From: Symsagittifera roscoffensis | Lineage: Eukaryota; Xenacoelomorpha; Acoela; Convolutidae | DNA: 64,000 nt | Assembly (NCBI RefSeq): GCF_963678635.1 | Contig: NC_087067.1 | Span: 9,841,716-9,905,715 of the forward strand | Direction of reading: 5' to 3' | In this document: in pieces, positions 50,937 through 63,788 of the stretch | How the letters are laid out: every line of letters starts with the position of its first letter | Numbering within the stretch: the first letter of the stretch is position 1 | Program-made: the position numbers and the translations under genes | Notes under the pieces: model-generated | Seen by the model: only the letters and a program-made list of their open reading frames with translations | Database searches by the model: none | Told to the model about the DNA's origin: nothing

Positions 50937-53200
50937 GTAACTTGGATGTTTAACACAATTTTTTCGTGCTATGCTATCGGTTTTTTTGTGATATTCAGTA
51001 GCAGACATTTTGTTTTCAATACAAGTTGCAAGTTTGCTTTGCGGGATTTTAAACAGCTGTTTAGCAATAGAAATCAGTATTTTTGAAAAATGTTTCGACA
51101 TAAGCACCGACCGCAATTATCTCGAAAAACAAAAAAAAAACAAACGAAATATACATAGCTTATTTAGATTCGAATTCTGACTCTGAATCGCAAAATGTTC
51201 TCTACATTTTTCCTTCATAGAGAGAAATGTTTCAAATTTTTTCTATTGAACAAGAATCACGATTGAATTTGCTTTGTTTTGTTATATCTCTTGTCTCAAT
51301 CTGACATTCAGTTGTGATACCTGTAAAAAACACCCTTGGTCGGATTTTCCTGCCACCCCTGAACGCGGTCGGAACAGAAATACGGAGGCGAAAAAAAGTA
51401 AGATTATGGATAAATTCGTATAAAGGTTTTCCGAGTTTTGGACTTGTGTAGTTTTTGCGACAGGAAGTTGAGATTGCTTTGTAGAATTTGAAGTTAGTGT
51501 TGATTATTTCCTTCACAAATGTGTTGAGAATGAGTTCTGAGGTTGTTTAGGACTCCGGGAGGCGGACCAGGTTTTGCCCATCTGCTTCTGGTTATAAATT
51601 CACCGCTGACAACTTTATATAGCAGCCTCTTTTTGAAAAGCTCCTGTTTAATTCATATTTATGGTCTCAATTTTTCCTTTTATGGCTCATTAAATTCCAC
51701 TCTTTTTCCGGTTGCAATTTTTAAACTTTTTTCTCATTTTTTGATTTAAAGACAAGCTATCAGACGCAATGGCTCTCAGGTTTGATTTGAACATGAGCTA
51801 ATTTTAATGCAACACGTTTTTTTCATCTGCGCTGGAGGAGAGATTCTCTTCACAATTTTTGATGCAGAAATAAGCTCGAATTAGCGGCTCAAAATGTAAT
51901 TTCCGTTAGAAATCATCAGTTTATTTTTTAGGATATAATTAAAGCACGCAGAAAGGCTTGCGAAAGAATAATTTTTTGATTTTCAGAAGAAAAGTTTTTG
52001 GTTTTTGTAAGCTACGCTAAATTTTTATCCCAATAAGCTAAAATATTATTTAAAGAAACATAATATACTGTCTACTAAAACAGATAAAGTCACCACGCCA
52101 TTTTTTAAGGTTAAGAAGATATCAAAATAAATTGCATTTTGCAATAACCTCTGCGCCGTGCAAATATTGGTGTCGAATGCTGGCAAATTATGAAAAGCTT
52201 AGGGTTTGGCGGCAAAATTGATGAAAAATAGTACCGGAAAAGGCACACATTGGGCGGTGAAGGGGTCGAATTTCTGAGGTGGAGTTGTCCCCCTCGTAGT
52301 ACCTCTGTCATGTTCTTTTCACGTTGCATTTTAAAACCCTAAATTTTCCTTTAATCGTAGATTCAAACAAGGAAAGGGTTTTCATAAAGTAACTCAATAC
52401 GTATATTGATTTATAATTCATATCTGAATTGAACCAGGGAAATCCTATTTTATGTTGGACAATGGCCGTTGATTGTCGTTTAGAGTTCTGTAATATACCC
52501 TAAATTCGTTGTTTTGTCATATATTCTACTTCAATTCAATTCATATCAATTCAAGGTCTGTATCTCAAATTGTACAAAGCTTGATATGAAAAACAAGTTG
52601 GTGAATACGGCTAACTAATTTTCGTCTCTCTCATTCTGTTTAATGTATTTTCCATTGATTCGATATTATATTGAAAATATATCCATAACGGTGTCCAGTG
52701 TACCTGGCAAATACATGGATCGCTCTGAGAATAATTCCAGTTTTTCTTTCTGTGAGTCAGAAAACCGTTTTTTTTTCTTCTTTTTTCTGCCTTTAATTGT
52801 GCTTTTGTCATGTGTGGCTAGCTTGTCTTGCTGCATCGCTGATGCTTGATTATATTTCGGCCTTGTCGCCGATTTTGCTTTTATCTTCCAACTCCCCATA
52901 GACTGAAAAGCTGCCGATATTACAATGCGTGAAATAATCCTGCGTCATGCATAGTAATGAAAGTAGAGATGGGAATATGAATAGAAAAAAATAACTGGAT
53001 GAAGGAACGACCAGCCTGGATACTGTGTTAATGTATCCGCCCCGTTCCCAACCCTCTGTCGCCGCCCTGCATAAGATTAGCAGATCGGATATATTATATA
53101 GGATTTTTAGGCAATGTGGATTTGCACTTCAATAAAACTGCAAAGCTGACGAAAAATTTAGCTTGAATGCGATAAAATGTGGGGCTAGTTTTATCATGCT

Positions 53201-53390
53201 GATCTTGTTAACTACCACCCCCCCCCCCCACCACCACCACCACCACCACCACCACCCCATGGTACCTTCTAACGAATGTCCCCCCTATAAAGAACTGAAC
53301 AGTAAGGCATATGCGAGTTTTGTACCTTGTTAACTATCCCCTCCTCCCTTATTGCAAATGGGGGGGGGGGGGGGGGTAGTTAACAAGATC
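53201..53390. repeat. Inverted repeat with C- and G-runs
   Basis: The left arm GATCTTGTTAACTACC is followed by a C-run and nine or more CAC triplets. The right arm is a 17-base G-run followed by TAGTTAACAAGATC. The arms are exact complements over 14 bases, with a further TTGTTAACTA copy at about 53329. Confidence 0.9.
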
Positions 53391-56300
53391 CACTCGAACA
53401 AACAATCAGAGGCAACGAGCTGTTCAATTCGAAAGAGCAAATTTGTTCTTTATTGTCGGAGAACTCATCCGCATACTAAGGAAGAAATTTGCATTCGGGT
53501 GTGTTTTGGAAGAATCACAACCCATAAATAAACATCGTACGGGGTTGAGTAATTCATCAAATTAAAATTCTAGCAGTCTTGATTCCAATTGCAGTGAAGA
53601 AGGTTCCATTGACGAAAAGTTAAGTTTATTTTGACCGAAGTGTGGATTCTGAGAGGTACTCATGTTTCTATTAAATCTGTTGAGTCATGGTATTTTCAGT
53701 CAAGCAATTGAAATTTTTTAGTAGGAAGCGGCTATTAGTCTCTTTGAGAGGCTAATGTCTGTCCACCGCCCCCAAAAAGCCTATTTCATTTAAATGCATC
53801 GCGTTGGTAAATTTGCTAAATCTGAACGGGTCGCACATGCTCTGATACTTGCACAACAAGCACTTGCTTGACAATAAGTTTTTCAAGTTAATTTTCAATA
53901 AATACTCGTATGATAAATAAATGAGGTTTAGGGAAAGTTGATTTGGCTTGTGTCTACTCTTTTATTGTTCCGTCTTTCCTAACGAAAGTAACGGAATATT
54001 TGTGCTCGGGGTGGTTTTTTTTTCTTCAGACAAATTTCGACTTCTCAACTAAGAAATTTTGACGGACTTTTTTTATATCAACCCAAATGTATTGTTTTCT
54101 TGTGCTCAAATTTGAAAAGATATTTCACTTGTGATCATTTTTCATAAAGTTATGAGGGTTTAAAGATTGCCAATATGGCCAATTTGGAACAACTGACGCG
54201 CGATAATGCGTAAGCGGAGATTTAATCCCTCATAGAAATCGTTCCAACTTGGTCGAAACAGGCTATTTGTCATAATCTCTGGGTTACTAGGAGCGAAATC
54301 GATCACTTTATACTTAATATGGCACGTTGGGGGATGATTTAAATTAAAACTCGAAGTTTTTGTATTTTTTTCTTTGTTTTTCGAAAAATTCATCTTTAAA
54401 GCGAACACTGCTTCAGAGCCTTAAAAGACAGTCGGAACATATAGGACTTTGCCCTAATACCAGCAGTCTTGTTGGCTTTGTGACCTAATTTTTTGTCGGT
54501 TGTTTCCTGAGGTGATTGGGTTTAAAGGGTTTTAGTATTTTCAAAAGTTTTCATAACAACAATTTGTTTTGTTCTCAGCGTGAGTTCACCCAACTTTTGT
54601 TGGCTTAGTTGCTGCTCGATAAACATTTTTAACAACTTTTTTTTACCGCCGATGATGATTGTGTTTTTGGACATGTTTTGGTAGTTGTAGCTTTTTGGAA
54701 GCTCTTTAATTTTTTGCATCTATTGGCTTTTTTTCATTTCTGTCTGCTTGCTTGCTATGCTATGTTTGTGTTGTATTCTAAATGGTGCGAAGTTTGTTAA
54801 AAGTTCATTTTTTGGCAGTTTGACCTTCGTTGATTTTCTTCATTTAGAAATGGAAGGCAATTTGCGCTTTGTGATAATGGAAGTGCAAGGTTTGCAATAA
54901 CGTGTTTGATTTCGAAATTGGTATTAAACGTTTGAAAAGGGGAATCTACTATATATTTGAAAGCTTTATGTATCTCGCCATGTTTAATCTTCAGTGTAAA
55001 TTTTTTATGTTTTAAGCGTTTGTGGGCACTTTTTGGAAAGTTTCGATCAAAAAATCGCGTTTTTTCGGCGCGCGCTACCTTTGCAAAATTATTATATTTA
55101 TAAAAGTTTTAGGGTCCGTCCGCCGAAAATGGGTACGTGATCTCAAAATTGTACAAAGTGGGGACCCTTTGGGTCGGCAGTGAGTTGAAGTCAAATCCCT
55201 GAGGGTGGGGTGGGGGTGGGCATCCGTCCCCCCTCCCCTAAATCCGCTTGCATCATTGATCCGTTCGTATGAAGTAAGCATCTGTGACTTGCACGTTTAT
55301 CGAAGCAGCTCTAGGTTTTGACCCTTTTGTTTGGGATGTATTGGTGCCTTGAGACAAATTTAAGGGTTGATCGGAGGCAAAAATGGCTGTCGTAAAATAG
55401 TACCAACGAGGTGACCCTTCCGAAAATTTTGGCACCCAAATCGGAGGAATAGAGAAAGGGGTGTCGCCACTCAACCACCCTTCTCCTCTTTGGCCCGCTA
55501 TTTGGTAAAAAAAAATACAGCTCTGTAGTTTAAAACTATGATTGACCCGAAACTAGGGATGTTCATTTTTTGCTCATTTTCGTTAAACTCATGGCTGACT
55601 GGATCATTGATTGCCCAATTTTGAGCGAGCGATTGGATCGCAGATATGCCTCGTTCTATTTGGGATTATTTATGACAAGAGTGATAAAATTCCTCCCCAC
55701 AATCTCCTATAGAACCCCTCTGCTCTCATATTACGCGATAATTTTTATCACCCTCCCAGCCCAAATTTCCCCGCCTTGCCCTCCCTTTTCTCTCTCTCAG
55801 CTTAACTGCACTTAAAGATACTCCAGATGCGCATCTATTTATTCGTTGGAACCAGTGGCAGAAAATAAATGATACCATGAAACCTTTTTTGATGTAATTT
55901 TCTCACACGAGTTAAGCTTTGATAAGATCCAATTATTATTACAAATTTATAAATAAATTATCCTAGTTTGTATAAGAAAATTACAATAACTTTTTCAAAA
56001 AGCAGTTTTTTGCCTTAGTATTATTTGCAGGAGCTCAAAAAAAAACGAGCGAGTGATTTGATGTCCTCGGGTACAAAAAAGTCATCCAAAGCAGGAAACC
56101 AGTTTTTTCTCATAGTATTCAGTCTATAATTACTCAAAACTCAGCAAAAATGAAGATTCTGAAGTAGAAATTGAGTTTAAAATTGATAGAGTGCGTTATT
56201 TACCGTCACATGTTTTCCCCAGGTCCGCGCATTCAATTTGCTGATTGATTTGATTTGAAAATTTGCAGCTACTGTTTAATTTTGGTTGCTAGGTTTTCAG

Positions 56301-58739
56301 GCAAGATTAAATTGGGCAAAATCCTCGCCCGAATCAATTTTTCCTCTCCTCCAATTCAAAATCCCCACCTTCGGACGCAAACAGCCGCGTTAGAGCGCCT
56401 CAACGTCAATTTATCCTTTTTTGTTTACTTTTTTGTTCTCTATTTGCTCCGCTGCGCAATTTCAATTATTGATCATTTTGCATTCTGAACTACTCGTTCT
56501 TATGTATACTGCGCTCTATTCAATTTTTCAATACTCACAATTGCTCTGAAATTCTTAAAAATTGGGGAAATCAATTTAATTCTGAAGCACTCTCCAAACT
56601 TGATGAATTAAATCAACCGTATTGCTCCTGAAAGAGATTAAAAATGTTGAGCAACTGTTTTAAATTAAACCTTTTGTTAGGGAATTTGGACGCAATATAT
56701 TGCAAGAGCAGTAATTTTTTCATGCTTATTGTTTCCAATCTACTTAAAAAGGAAATTTGGTGTTGATATTTTTCAAAAAATTACCGAAAAATAAAACGTT
56801 TGATGATTTGTTCAGCGTGTTAAAAACACTGAAAGGTTTCATTTGGCCGACGCGTCAAATCATTTCATTTTAAATGGAAAATTAGAGCAATAAAAATACC
56901 ATAATTTTTGATATTGTTTAATTTTTGAGAATGCCGCCTCTTTTTTGGTACGCTTTGAAGTATTTGGCGGAGTGCCTGTGCTCTATTTGTGTTGCACTCC
57001 CAATATTAATTTTTTGAGGAGAAAGTGTCCAAAAACAAACAAAGCAAGACTGGTCAAATCCAAATGCTGCCGATATAATACTAATACATACTTCAACCGA
57101 TGGGACATTTTTCTTTTTCCAGTTTTTTAGTATTTTTTCACAACTCCTTATTTTTAGTTTTTCATTTCTGTAGCACGTGTTTGACTTACCAAATCAGACA
57201 TTAAAACGCGACTACTTTCTTGTTTCATGTTGTAGGCTTTTACAAAAAGTAATTTGCAAATGAAAGGATCATCAAATTTATCAAAGGTCGGTTTTTGCTG
57301 GTTATAAACTTAGAACTCCAGTTTTTGATCCAGTTTAAGTTATAGAATAATTAGTATCCGTTATTGCTTAGACCTAACACGGAAAGGGTAAAAAATGTTA
57401 ATTTGAAAAGATTTAAGCCCATGAATTAGCGTTTTATTGAGATGATCATTTATGATTGGGCTAATTTTAAAAATCCTCATTGTTCGTACCACACAGTGAC
57501 GAAGAACTTTGTCTTCGGGTGTGTCCTATTTTTTTAAAATTACGACACAAAATAATCGTTAGGATTGGTTTTAGTTATGATTCGAACTTGATTTCAAAAT
57601 ATCCAAATAAACTTGTCAGTTGCGAGAAAAACCGGTTTGAAATGTTTGTTTCTTAGTCTAGTGTGTTAAGGATTTTCTTGTGCGGATTTTCTTGTGCTGT
57701 AAGCTAGTATCATGGTAGTTGTAAGTGTTGGTTATTATAGTTGCAGGTGGGATTCAAAGCTTTTTTTGAGTTTTAGTAAACTTTGTTCACAGAATGGTCA
57801 ATCTAGTAGGAATGATAAATATCACTTCCGACATGCTCTATTCCTCGAAAATTCAAAAAACTACCATCATTTTAGTATTTCCCGAATTTTTTTTTCGGTT
57901 TCGTGGTTATCGTCCAAGTTTCTTTTTGTTCATTTTCCGTTTTTTATACGCCTTTTTTCATCGCATGGTTTTTTTGGTCTACTTTCTTAAACACGTTTTT
58001 TTTCCAATTTAAACAGTTTTTTTCTATATTGACTGAAAGTTTTTTTACTATAACTGTATAACCGAAAAATGTTTGAACAGTTTCAGTTTATGATATATCA
58101 GCCTAGTCAACTTATAATGCGTAATCTGGTGGGCCAATATATTGCATGCGATTACGTGTTTCAGAATGGATGGTTCGTCAAAACTTCCAAAATTTATGAA
58201 GTTTTCTATGACAACAGTTTTGTTTTCCGCTCAACAGGTTTCGACCGAAAATTTTTTGCCGCTCATTAAATGATTTCCAGTTCTTTGAAGGCTGCTTTCG
58301 AACTTCAACCTATACAACCATGAAGCTGTTTTTTTTGTCAACTTTTCAAGTTATTTTTCCAATTAAGTTTTTCGACTTAATTTTTCCGAAATTTTTTTTG
58401 ACTCCTTTTTCCATTCATTAGTGTGTAGCGATCAAGTTTCAAATGTCTTGCTCTGCTTGCTTGCCTAGAATTTCTGTTTGATAAAAACAGATATTATGAA
58501 ATTGTCTGGTATTAGGTTTTTTTTTTTCATTTTGAGACGCTTGTAAAAATTTTCACTTTGTCAAAAGTTTAGTTTTTCTCGAGAACTTCTTGAACGATTT
58601 TCCAAAAATGGAAGAACCGTCTACTCTGCTGTGGCCTACATAATCTCTTAGTCTTTTCATTTTTATAGCACTGTAAACTGTTCGAAAAAGTTTGTGGGGG
58701 TAATATTTGGTCCCATATTTTCGGATTTTTTCTTTTTCG

Positions 58740-59200
58740 TAAAAAACTGCCCTACAAAATCTGAGATTTTGGGTTCAATCAAAATAACGGGTTGTGGGAC
58801 GCTTTCCTGTATAATCGAATAGGCCCAATTTTTTACACAGAATTCATGACCCTCAGAAAATTCAACTTATTGTTTTTTTTTACCATTTTAAAAAAAAATT
58901 ATTTGACTTTTGAGAAAACTGCCCTCATAAATCTGTTTTTGGGTTCAAATTTTTGATTTTGGTTAAGTGTTCAATCGATATATCAGATTTTGGGAGTTTT
59001 CTCTGCATAAGCGGCCACAGCTTTCTTTTTGCAGAAAAAATTTATGTTATTCGGAAAGGCAGGTGTTTTAACTTGCGACTGTTTTTCAGAAACTTTTCTT
59101 AGAAACTGCCCTATCAAATCGAAAGAATCGGTTGTGAAATATTTTTCTGCAGAAGTGGCAAACCTTTAATTTTTGGAAGAAAAAAATTTAGATTTTCGGG
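58740..59200. repeat. Degenerate tandem repeat, about three units of 170-190 bp
   Basis: AAACTGCCCTA-type starts recur at about 58745, 58916 and 59104. Each is followed by ATCTG/ATCGA, GGGTTCAA or GGTTGTG, and later CAGAA-rich sequence. Confidence 0.5.
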
Positions 59201-59863
59201 AAGATTTCAATACCTCAATTTTTGAAGTTTTTAAATTTTCCATTTAATGCAGCATGAGTATAACATTTTCAAAAATTATCAGACAGGCACCTCCAGCTTT
59301 AGCTGGAACCATAGTTCTCCTGCAAGTATCACGTTTTTTGGGATTAAATCACACTATTCTCCAGGTTACTATCTAATGATCCCCAACCCTCTCCCTAGGA
59401 AAAAAACTTCAAACTTCCTATTCAATTTTTTCCTTTATTGCATCACTTAATTACTGTGGTCGCGACATTGTTGCACACAAAACGGCTGTCCTTTTTTATA
59501 CTGTCTGGAATATTTTGATGCCGGAGTGAAAATATAATTCAACACAGATTATTTTTTCTAAGTTTGTGTTGGTTTCAAAAATAGCGAAGTTCTCAAAAAA
59601 CTAATTGAGTTTAGCTGGAGGGCAGTCAGAAAACTTAGTGCTTAGCCATGATACGAGCAGTCTTAGTATTAGTTATTTTTGTTGTTTAAATTTATCAAAA
59701 AGAAGAATGACGTTTAGACTAATATTTCAGGGTCTCTTCGCTTTTAACATCTGCCTATCATAAAAGGTTCACTTAAATATCAAGTTTCCTCAATTTAGCA
59801 GACAATTCTATTCATAAAATCACGCACGCTTTTTGTTTAAATGAGATGATTCTTTTGTTTCAG

Positions 59864-60317
59864 CAGGGAATTCTAGACATGCATGTGTCTCCGCCGAATA
59901 ACAGTAATGGAGGCAATAATGCTTCCAATGCGCTGGCACAGGCGCAACAACAACATGCAGCCGCTAGATCGCCGGTAGCGGCGGCATCTTACATGCAAAA
60001 CGGGACCAATACTAACCCAAATACGGCTTGCTCTACCAACTCCAATCTAAGTTCTTTGATGTCAAGTCAGCAACATAACAACTCAATCGCGGTGACATCA
60101 CCGTTCGCAACAGGGTCAAACAACAATACTACAGGAGGGTCTTTAACACCTCAGGGATCAATGGGGGGCTCTGTGATTGGGGCGAACAACAATGCAACAT
60201 CGCCCAATATGGGGCAAGTGGGATCAGTGTGTCCGAGCAATCTGAATCAGACACCTCCCGGATGTCAAAGGAGGCCGAGCAGTATTATGAACAATGGACA
60301 ACAGCAGCAACATTTGG
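59864..60317 (+). CDS. Sp gene exon 4 of those seen
   Basis: Tandem acceptor TTTCAGCAG: using the first AG starts the exon at 59864 with Gln, using the second starts it at 59867. Donor G|GTAATT after 60317, phase 1. Asn-, Gln-, Ser- and Thr-rich (NNNATSPNMGQVG), part of the activation region. Confidence 0.85.
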
Positions 60318-61034
60318 GTAATTGATGTGGTTCAGCTTTAGAGTGTGAATAAATAAAAGTGGGTTAATAAGGACATGATGATGTATGGAAAATGGAAACT
60401 AGGTTTAACTTCACTTACCTCTTTCGAGTTTCTCCTTTATACCTCTAAATAAAGAGGTTAAATCCTGTACTGATAAATGTTTATCCCTGAAGTGGTTTCC
60501 ATCTGCGCCTTAAGTTGGGAAATTGATGTGAGAAGGGTTTATAGAAGGAAAAAAGACCGAGATTTTTAAGTTCAAGCTTAAACTTGAAGAAGCAAAAGCA
60601 AAAATGGACGCTTAACTTTTTATTTTTCAAAAATCTCTGGGGTTTCTTGAGCAGATTCTTGTGAAAAACTGATTAAGCTATGGTATTAGTCCTTTCAAAA
60701 ACAAAGGAGTGAGATTAAAACGTTTTCTTCTCGACCTGTGATAAACGGCCATGTAAGACCACCACCAGAGTCCGAAATATTCCGAATTTGAGTCACGAAA
60801 TATTTAAAGTTAGAATCACGAATTAAGTGGTTTAGCTTGATACCACCCTCGATATCTGCGAATCTTCTTCGAAAGACCTGAAATTGCTTTAAAAAATTGT
60901 ACACGAGAGCGCAGTTTCTCCCTCTCTGTGATGTGGTCCTAACAAAAGAGATTTTTTAGCCTGAAAAAGGTGGTCATTCTCAAGTTTCGGAGAACGGGTT
61001 AAGTGCATGAAAGAATTCTGAAGATTTTGTTTAG
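60318..61034 (+). other. Sp gene intron, 717 bp
   Basis: Ordinary intron between the fourth and fifth exons. No feature recognised. Confidence 0.8.
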
Positions 61035-61423
61035 ACAACATGCAAAAATGGATGCAGCAACAGCAACACCATACAAGTCCACAAGGGGGAGGTATGCACT
61101 TGATGGCCAGCAATCACCCTCACGCTGGGAGCCAAGCTGGAATCCAAGGGGTTCCACAACAGCACCAGATGCATCCGCATCATGGATCCAACGGGTTCCC
61201 ATCGCCAGGCACCGGACCTCTAGTCATTAGCGAGTGTCCTGCGTCCATGGTCAGTGCGAGAGGAAGTGTGACTCCAGGAATGCATCATGGTCGAGGAGCT
61301 GGAATGTCAGCTGGATCACCAGGAGCACTAGTGCACTCCCACGTTCGCTCGGCTTTGGCCATTGACACTAGCAACACTCCGGCGCCGACACCTCATCTCA
61401 GTGGTCCAGTGTCATTTCACATG
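61035..61423 (+). CDS. Sp gene exon 5 of those seen
   Basis: Acceptor TTTGTTTAG before 61035 completes the split Asp codon. Donor ATG|GTAAGT after 61423, phase 0. Gln/His/Gly-rich (QKWMQQQQHHTSPQGGG) then Ser/Pro-rich. Confidence 0.87.
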
Positions 61424-61673
61424 GTAAGTTAATGTTCTAATCGTACGCGGAATTTTCATGTGATTTGGGACAATCCGAAACTTTCAAGTGGTGCAAAACA
61501 ATAAGATTGCTGAGTTGTTGGTAAAGATCAGTCCTATTTTTCAAATAATATTGAGTGTTTGTTTTTTCGTATAATTTTGTATTAATCAAACTGTTTTTGA
61601 TAAACGAGAATGGAAATAATGCTCAGTTGAGGTCCCTGGACAACTGATTTTATAACCTGTGTTTTTGTTTCAG

Positions 61674-61741
61674 CCGAAAGTTGCGTCTAGAAAAGTGAGA
61701 AGAGTTGCGTGCAGTTGCCCAAATTGCATAGACGGCGAAAA
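61674..61741 (+). CDS. Sp gene exon 6: Buttonhead box
   Basis: A small 68-base exon between TTTCAG and AA|GTAAGT. Encodes PKVASRKVRRVACSCPNC and the start of the spacer to the zinc fingers. The CxCPxC Buttonhead box is specific to Sp factors and contributes to activation. Ends in phase 2. Confidence 0.92.
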
Positions 61742-62309
61742 GTAAGTGTTAAGTTACGCTACTTGAAATAAAAAGCTCTTTAGTTTCACCCAGAAGGCTT
61801 TTTTCTGCTGTAATTAAAGACTCCGTACTGTTTTTAATACGCGGTGTCGAAAATTACTGCGGGGTTTGAGCAGTTATTGGTTTTTAAAAAATTTGCGGGG
61901 AAGGTATTCAAAATTATCAAAGTCAAGGAGGTCGTGCAAATTCGGATTATTTCTTTTTAGTATCATGCGAAAGACGGGGCACAGTTTTTGGAGCATTAAA
62001 TTTGGCTGGAAATTTAAGTAATATAACGCAGACTACGAATGTTTTCCGTTGGGTGGGGTTTATGTTTGGGTGGGGCTTAGAATTTGTTTTGTGGGGGTCC
62101 CGTCAATGAATGTAGTACTGCCGAGTATTTGCAGCATTTTGAGAAACGTGCAATAGATAAATCTTAAAGTTAAATTGGCCAAGTATAAGTGCAGTTATTC
62201 AGTGTTTGGTGTGTGTAAGAACATGGAAACGGCGGATCCATGTTTTTAATACATGAGATATATCATATTCAGAATAATAGAAGGGCGAAGTGTTATTGTG
62301 TCTGTCTAG

Positions 62310-62503
62310 GAACATGGATGGGAAGAAAAAGTCACACATCTGTCACATCCCCGGCTGTGGGAAGACCTATGGGAAGACGAGTCACTTGAGGGCTCATCTC
62401 AGATGGCACATTGGAGAGAAGCCATTCGAGTGTATGTGGAGTTTCTGTGGCAAGCGCTTCACTCGCTCAGACGAGCTGCAGAGACATCAGCGCATACACA
62501 CTG
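62310..62503 (+). CDS. Sp gene exon 7: zinc fingers 1 and 2
   Basis: Acceptor GTCTGTCTAG before 62310, donor CTG|GTTGGT after 62503 (phase 1, splitting the Gly of the second linker). Finger 1 is C785/C790/H803/H807 with KTSHLRA. Finger 2 is C815/C820/H833/H837 with RSDELQR. The linker between them reads HIGEKP instead of the usual HTGEKP. Confidence 0.95.
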
Positions 62504-62934
62504 GTTGGTGAAAATTGAGTTGATGCTAACTTATTGGCAAAAGCCAATTTTGAATTATTGAAGAATCTGAACCATGCTAATTAACTTACAATTGCTCCTT
62601 TTGATGTCGGCGTCCTTTTTTAACACATTTGAACTCGTAAAGAGAGAGCAAGTGTATCAAACTTAGGTCAAGGTCAAATATATCGCTAACAATGTGGGAC
62701 TAATTATATACATTAGACCATTCTTAAGTATAAAGTTTTTTTTGTTTGGTCAAATCTTACAGGTTCTGGATTCCAATGAGAACTCGGCCGAATCACTCAA
62801 TATAATTAAGAAGTGAAAGCCTGCCCAACACGATGAAATTGTTCAGTTAGAATAACTACGCTAACGGAAATCCTGACTATGATTCCGAACAGTTTCGCTT
62901 TCCAGTCATATAAAAATTAAATGTTTTTGTTTAG

Positions 62935-63307
62935 GTGAAAAGAAGTTTGTATGTCAGCTGTGTGATCGTCGCTTCATGCGCAGTGACCACCTCTCGAAAC
63001 ACATCAAGACTCACAGCAAACCACGCAAGACTTCCTTCCCTTTCAAGTCTCCTCTGAGCTCGCCAACTGGAACCAACAACAACAACAACTTCAGCCAGGG
63101 TTCCTCAGATATAAATCAAGATGGAAGCGGGGAACTGGTATCTCCTAATGATAACATGCACCCGGTACCATCGCCCTCCAAAGGGCATCATAGGTCAAGT
63201 AACTTGAACAACAACAACTCGCCCCCACTTTGTCTGACTTCGGCTAACGAGATGAGCCAATTCAACTCTCTAGATGGGATGCAATGCAATGATATAATTA
63301 ATGATAG
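62935..63307 (+). CDS. Sp gene exon 8: zinc finger 3 and Asn-rich region
   Basis: Acceptor TTTGTTTAG before 62935, donor AG|GTAGGC after 63307. Finger 3 is C845/C848/H861/H865 with RSDHLSK, followed by a basic stretch ([12 protein letters not shown]) and an Asn/Ser-rich tail. Ends in phase 2. Confidence 0.95.
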
Positions 63308-63625
63308 GTAGGCATATTGGATTCGACTAATTTTAGTATCAAGTACTGCACATTTCATTATAACAAAAACTTAATGAAATACTGTCTTAAAAAACTTCCA
63401 TCCATCTTTTGAAAGAGAAATACAAAGATAGTCATGACATACAAGAGCTTTGCTGTGTACTTTTTGATACTTTTTTGTGCTATATTGCACCTAGTAAAGA
63501 ATCTCAAATAGAAAAAAAATAATCGTAGAGATCAGAATTTCATTTAACCAGCACTGGAGCATTTTTCATTAATTTGTGAACTAACTGTATTGTTGTTGTT
63601 GTTTCTGTATTGTTGTTGTTTTCAG

Positions 63626-63788
63626 GAGTGGCAGAGGTGCTTTACAAAGTGCAAATGACAATTTCTCTCTTCTCAATAGCGAAAGTCTCATCAAATCGCA
63701 ACTCGCAGATTTGGAGTGTCTAATACACGAGAACAAAATGGACGCTTCCTCGCCCTTTAACGGCTGTACGCCCATGCAAATAAACTAA
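63626..63788 (+). CDS. Sp gene terminal coding exon
   Basis: Acceptor TTGTTTTCAG before 63626. 54 codons including the split first codon and the TAA at 63786-63788. A helical segment (LIKSQLADLECLIHENKMD) lies near the end. Sequence after 63788 should be the 3' UTR. No clear AATAAA is seen before 64000. Confidence 0.88.

Larger units (their letters stand above)
50937..59863 (+). other. Sp gene intron of 8.9 kb
   Basis: No gene recognised. It holds a G/C-tract inverted repeat (53201-53390), two weak copies of the dispersed repeat (about 53440-53620 and 57480-57650) and a degenerate tandem repeat (58740-59200). Otherwise AT-rich. Confidence 0.8.
48288..63788 (+). other. Sp-family transcription factor gene (nine coding exons seen)
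   Basis: The coding exons below join with consistent phases into a frame of 1,017 codons including the stop. From the ATG at 48301: Sp box SPLALLAAHCSKIG (residues 5-18), long Ser/Gln/Asn/Gly-rich activation regions, Buttonhead box RRVACSCPNC (760-769), and three C2H2 fingers at 785-807, 815-837 and 845-865. The recognition helices KTSHLRA, RSDELQR and RSDHLSK are diagnostic of Sp factors, which bind GC/GT boxes. The Sp box plus polar activation domains favour the Sp1-4 group over Sp5-9. The exon at 48288 has an acceptor and an open frame before the ATG, so an upstream exon may add residues or a 5' UTR. The largest intron is 8.9 kb. Confidence 0.93.
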
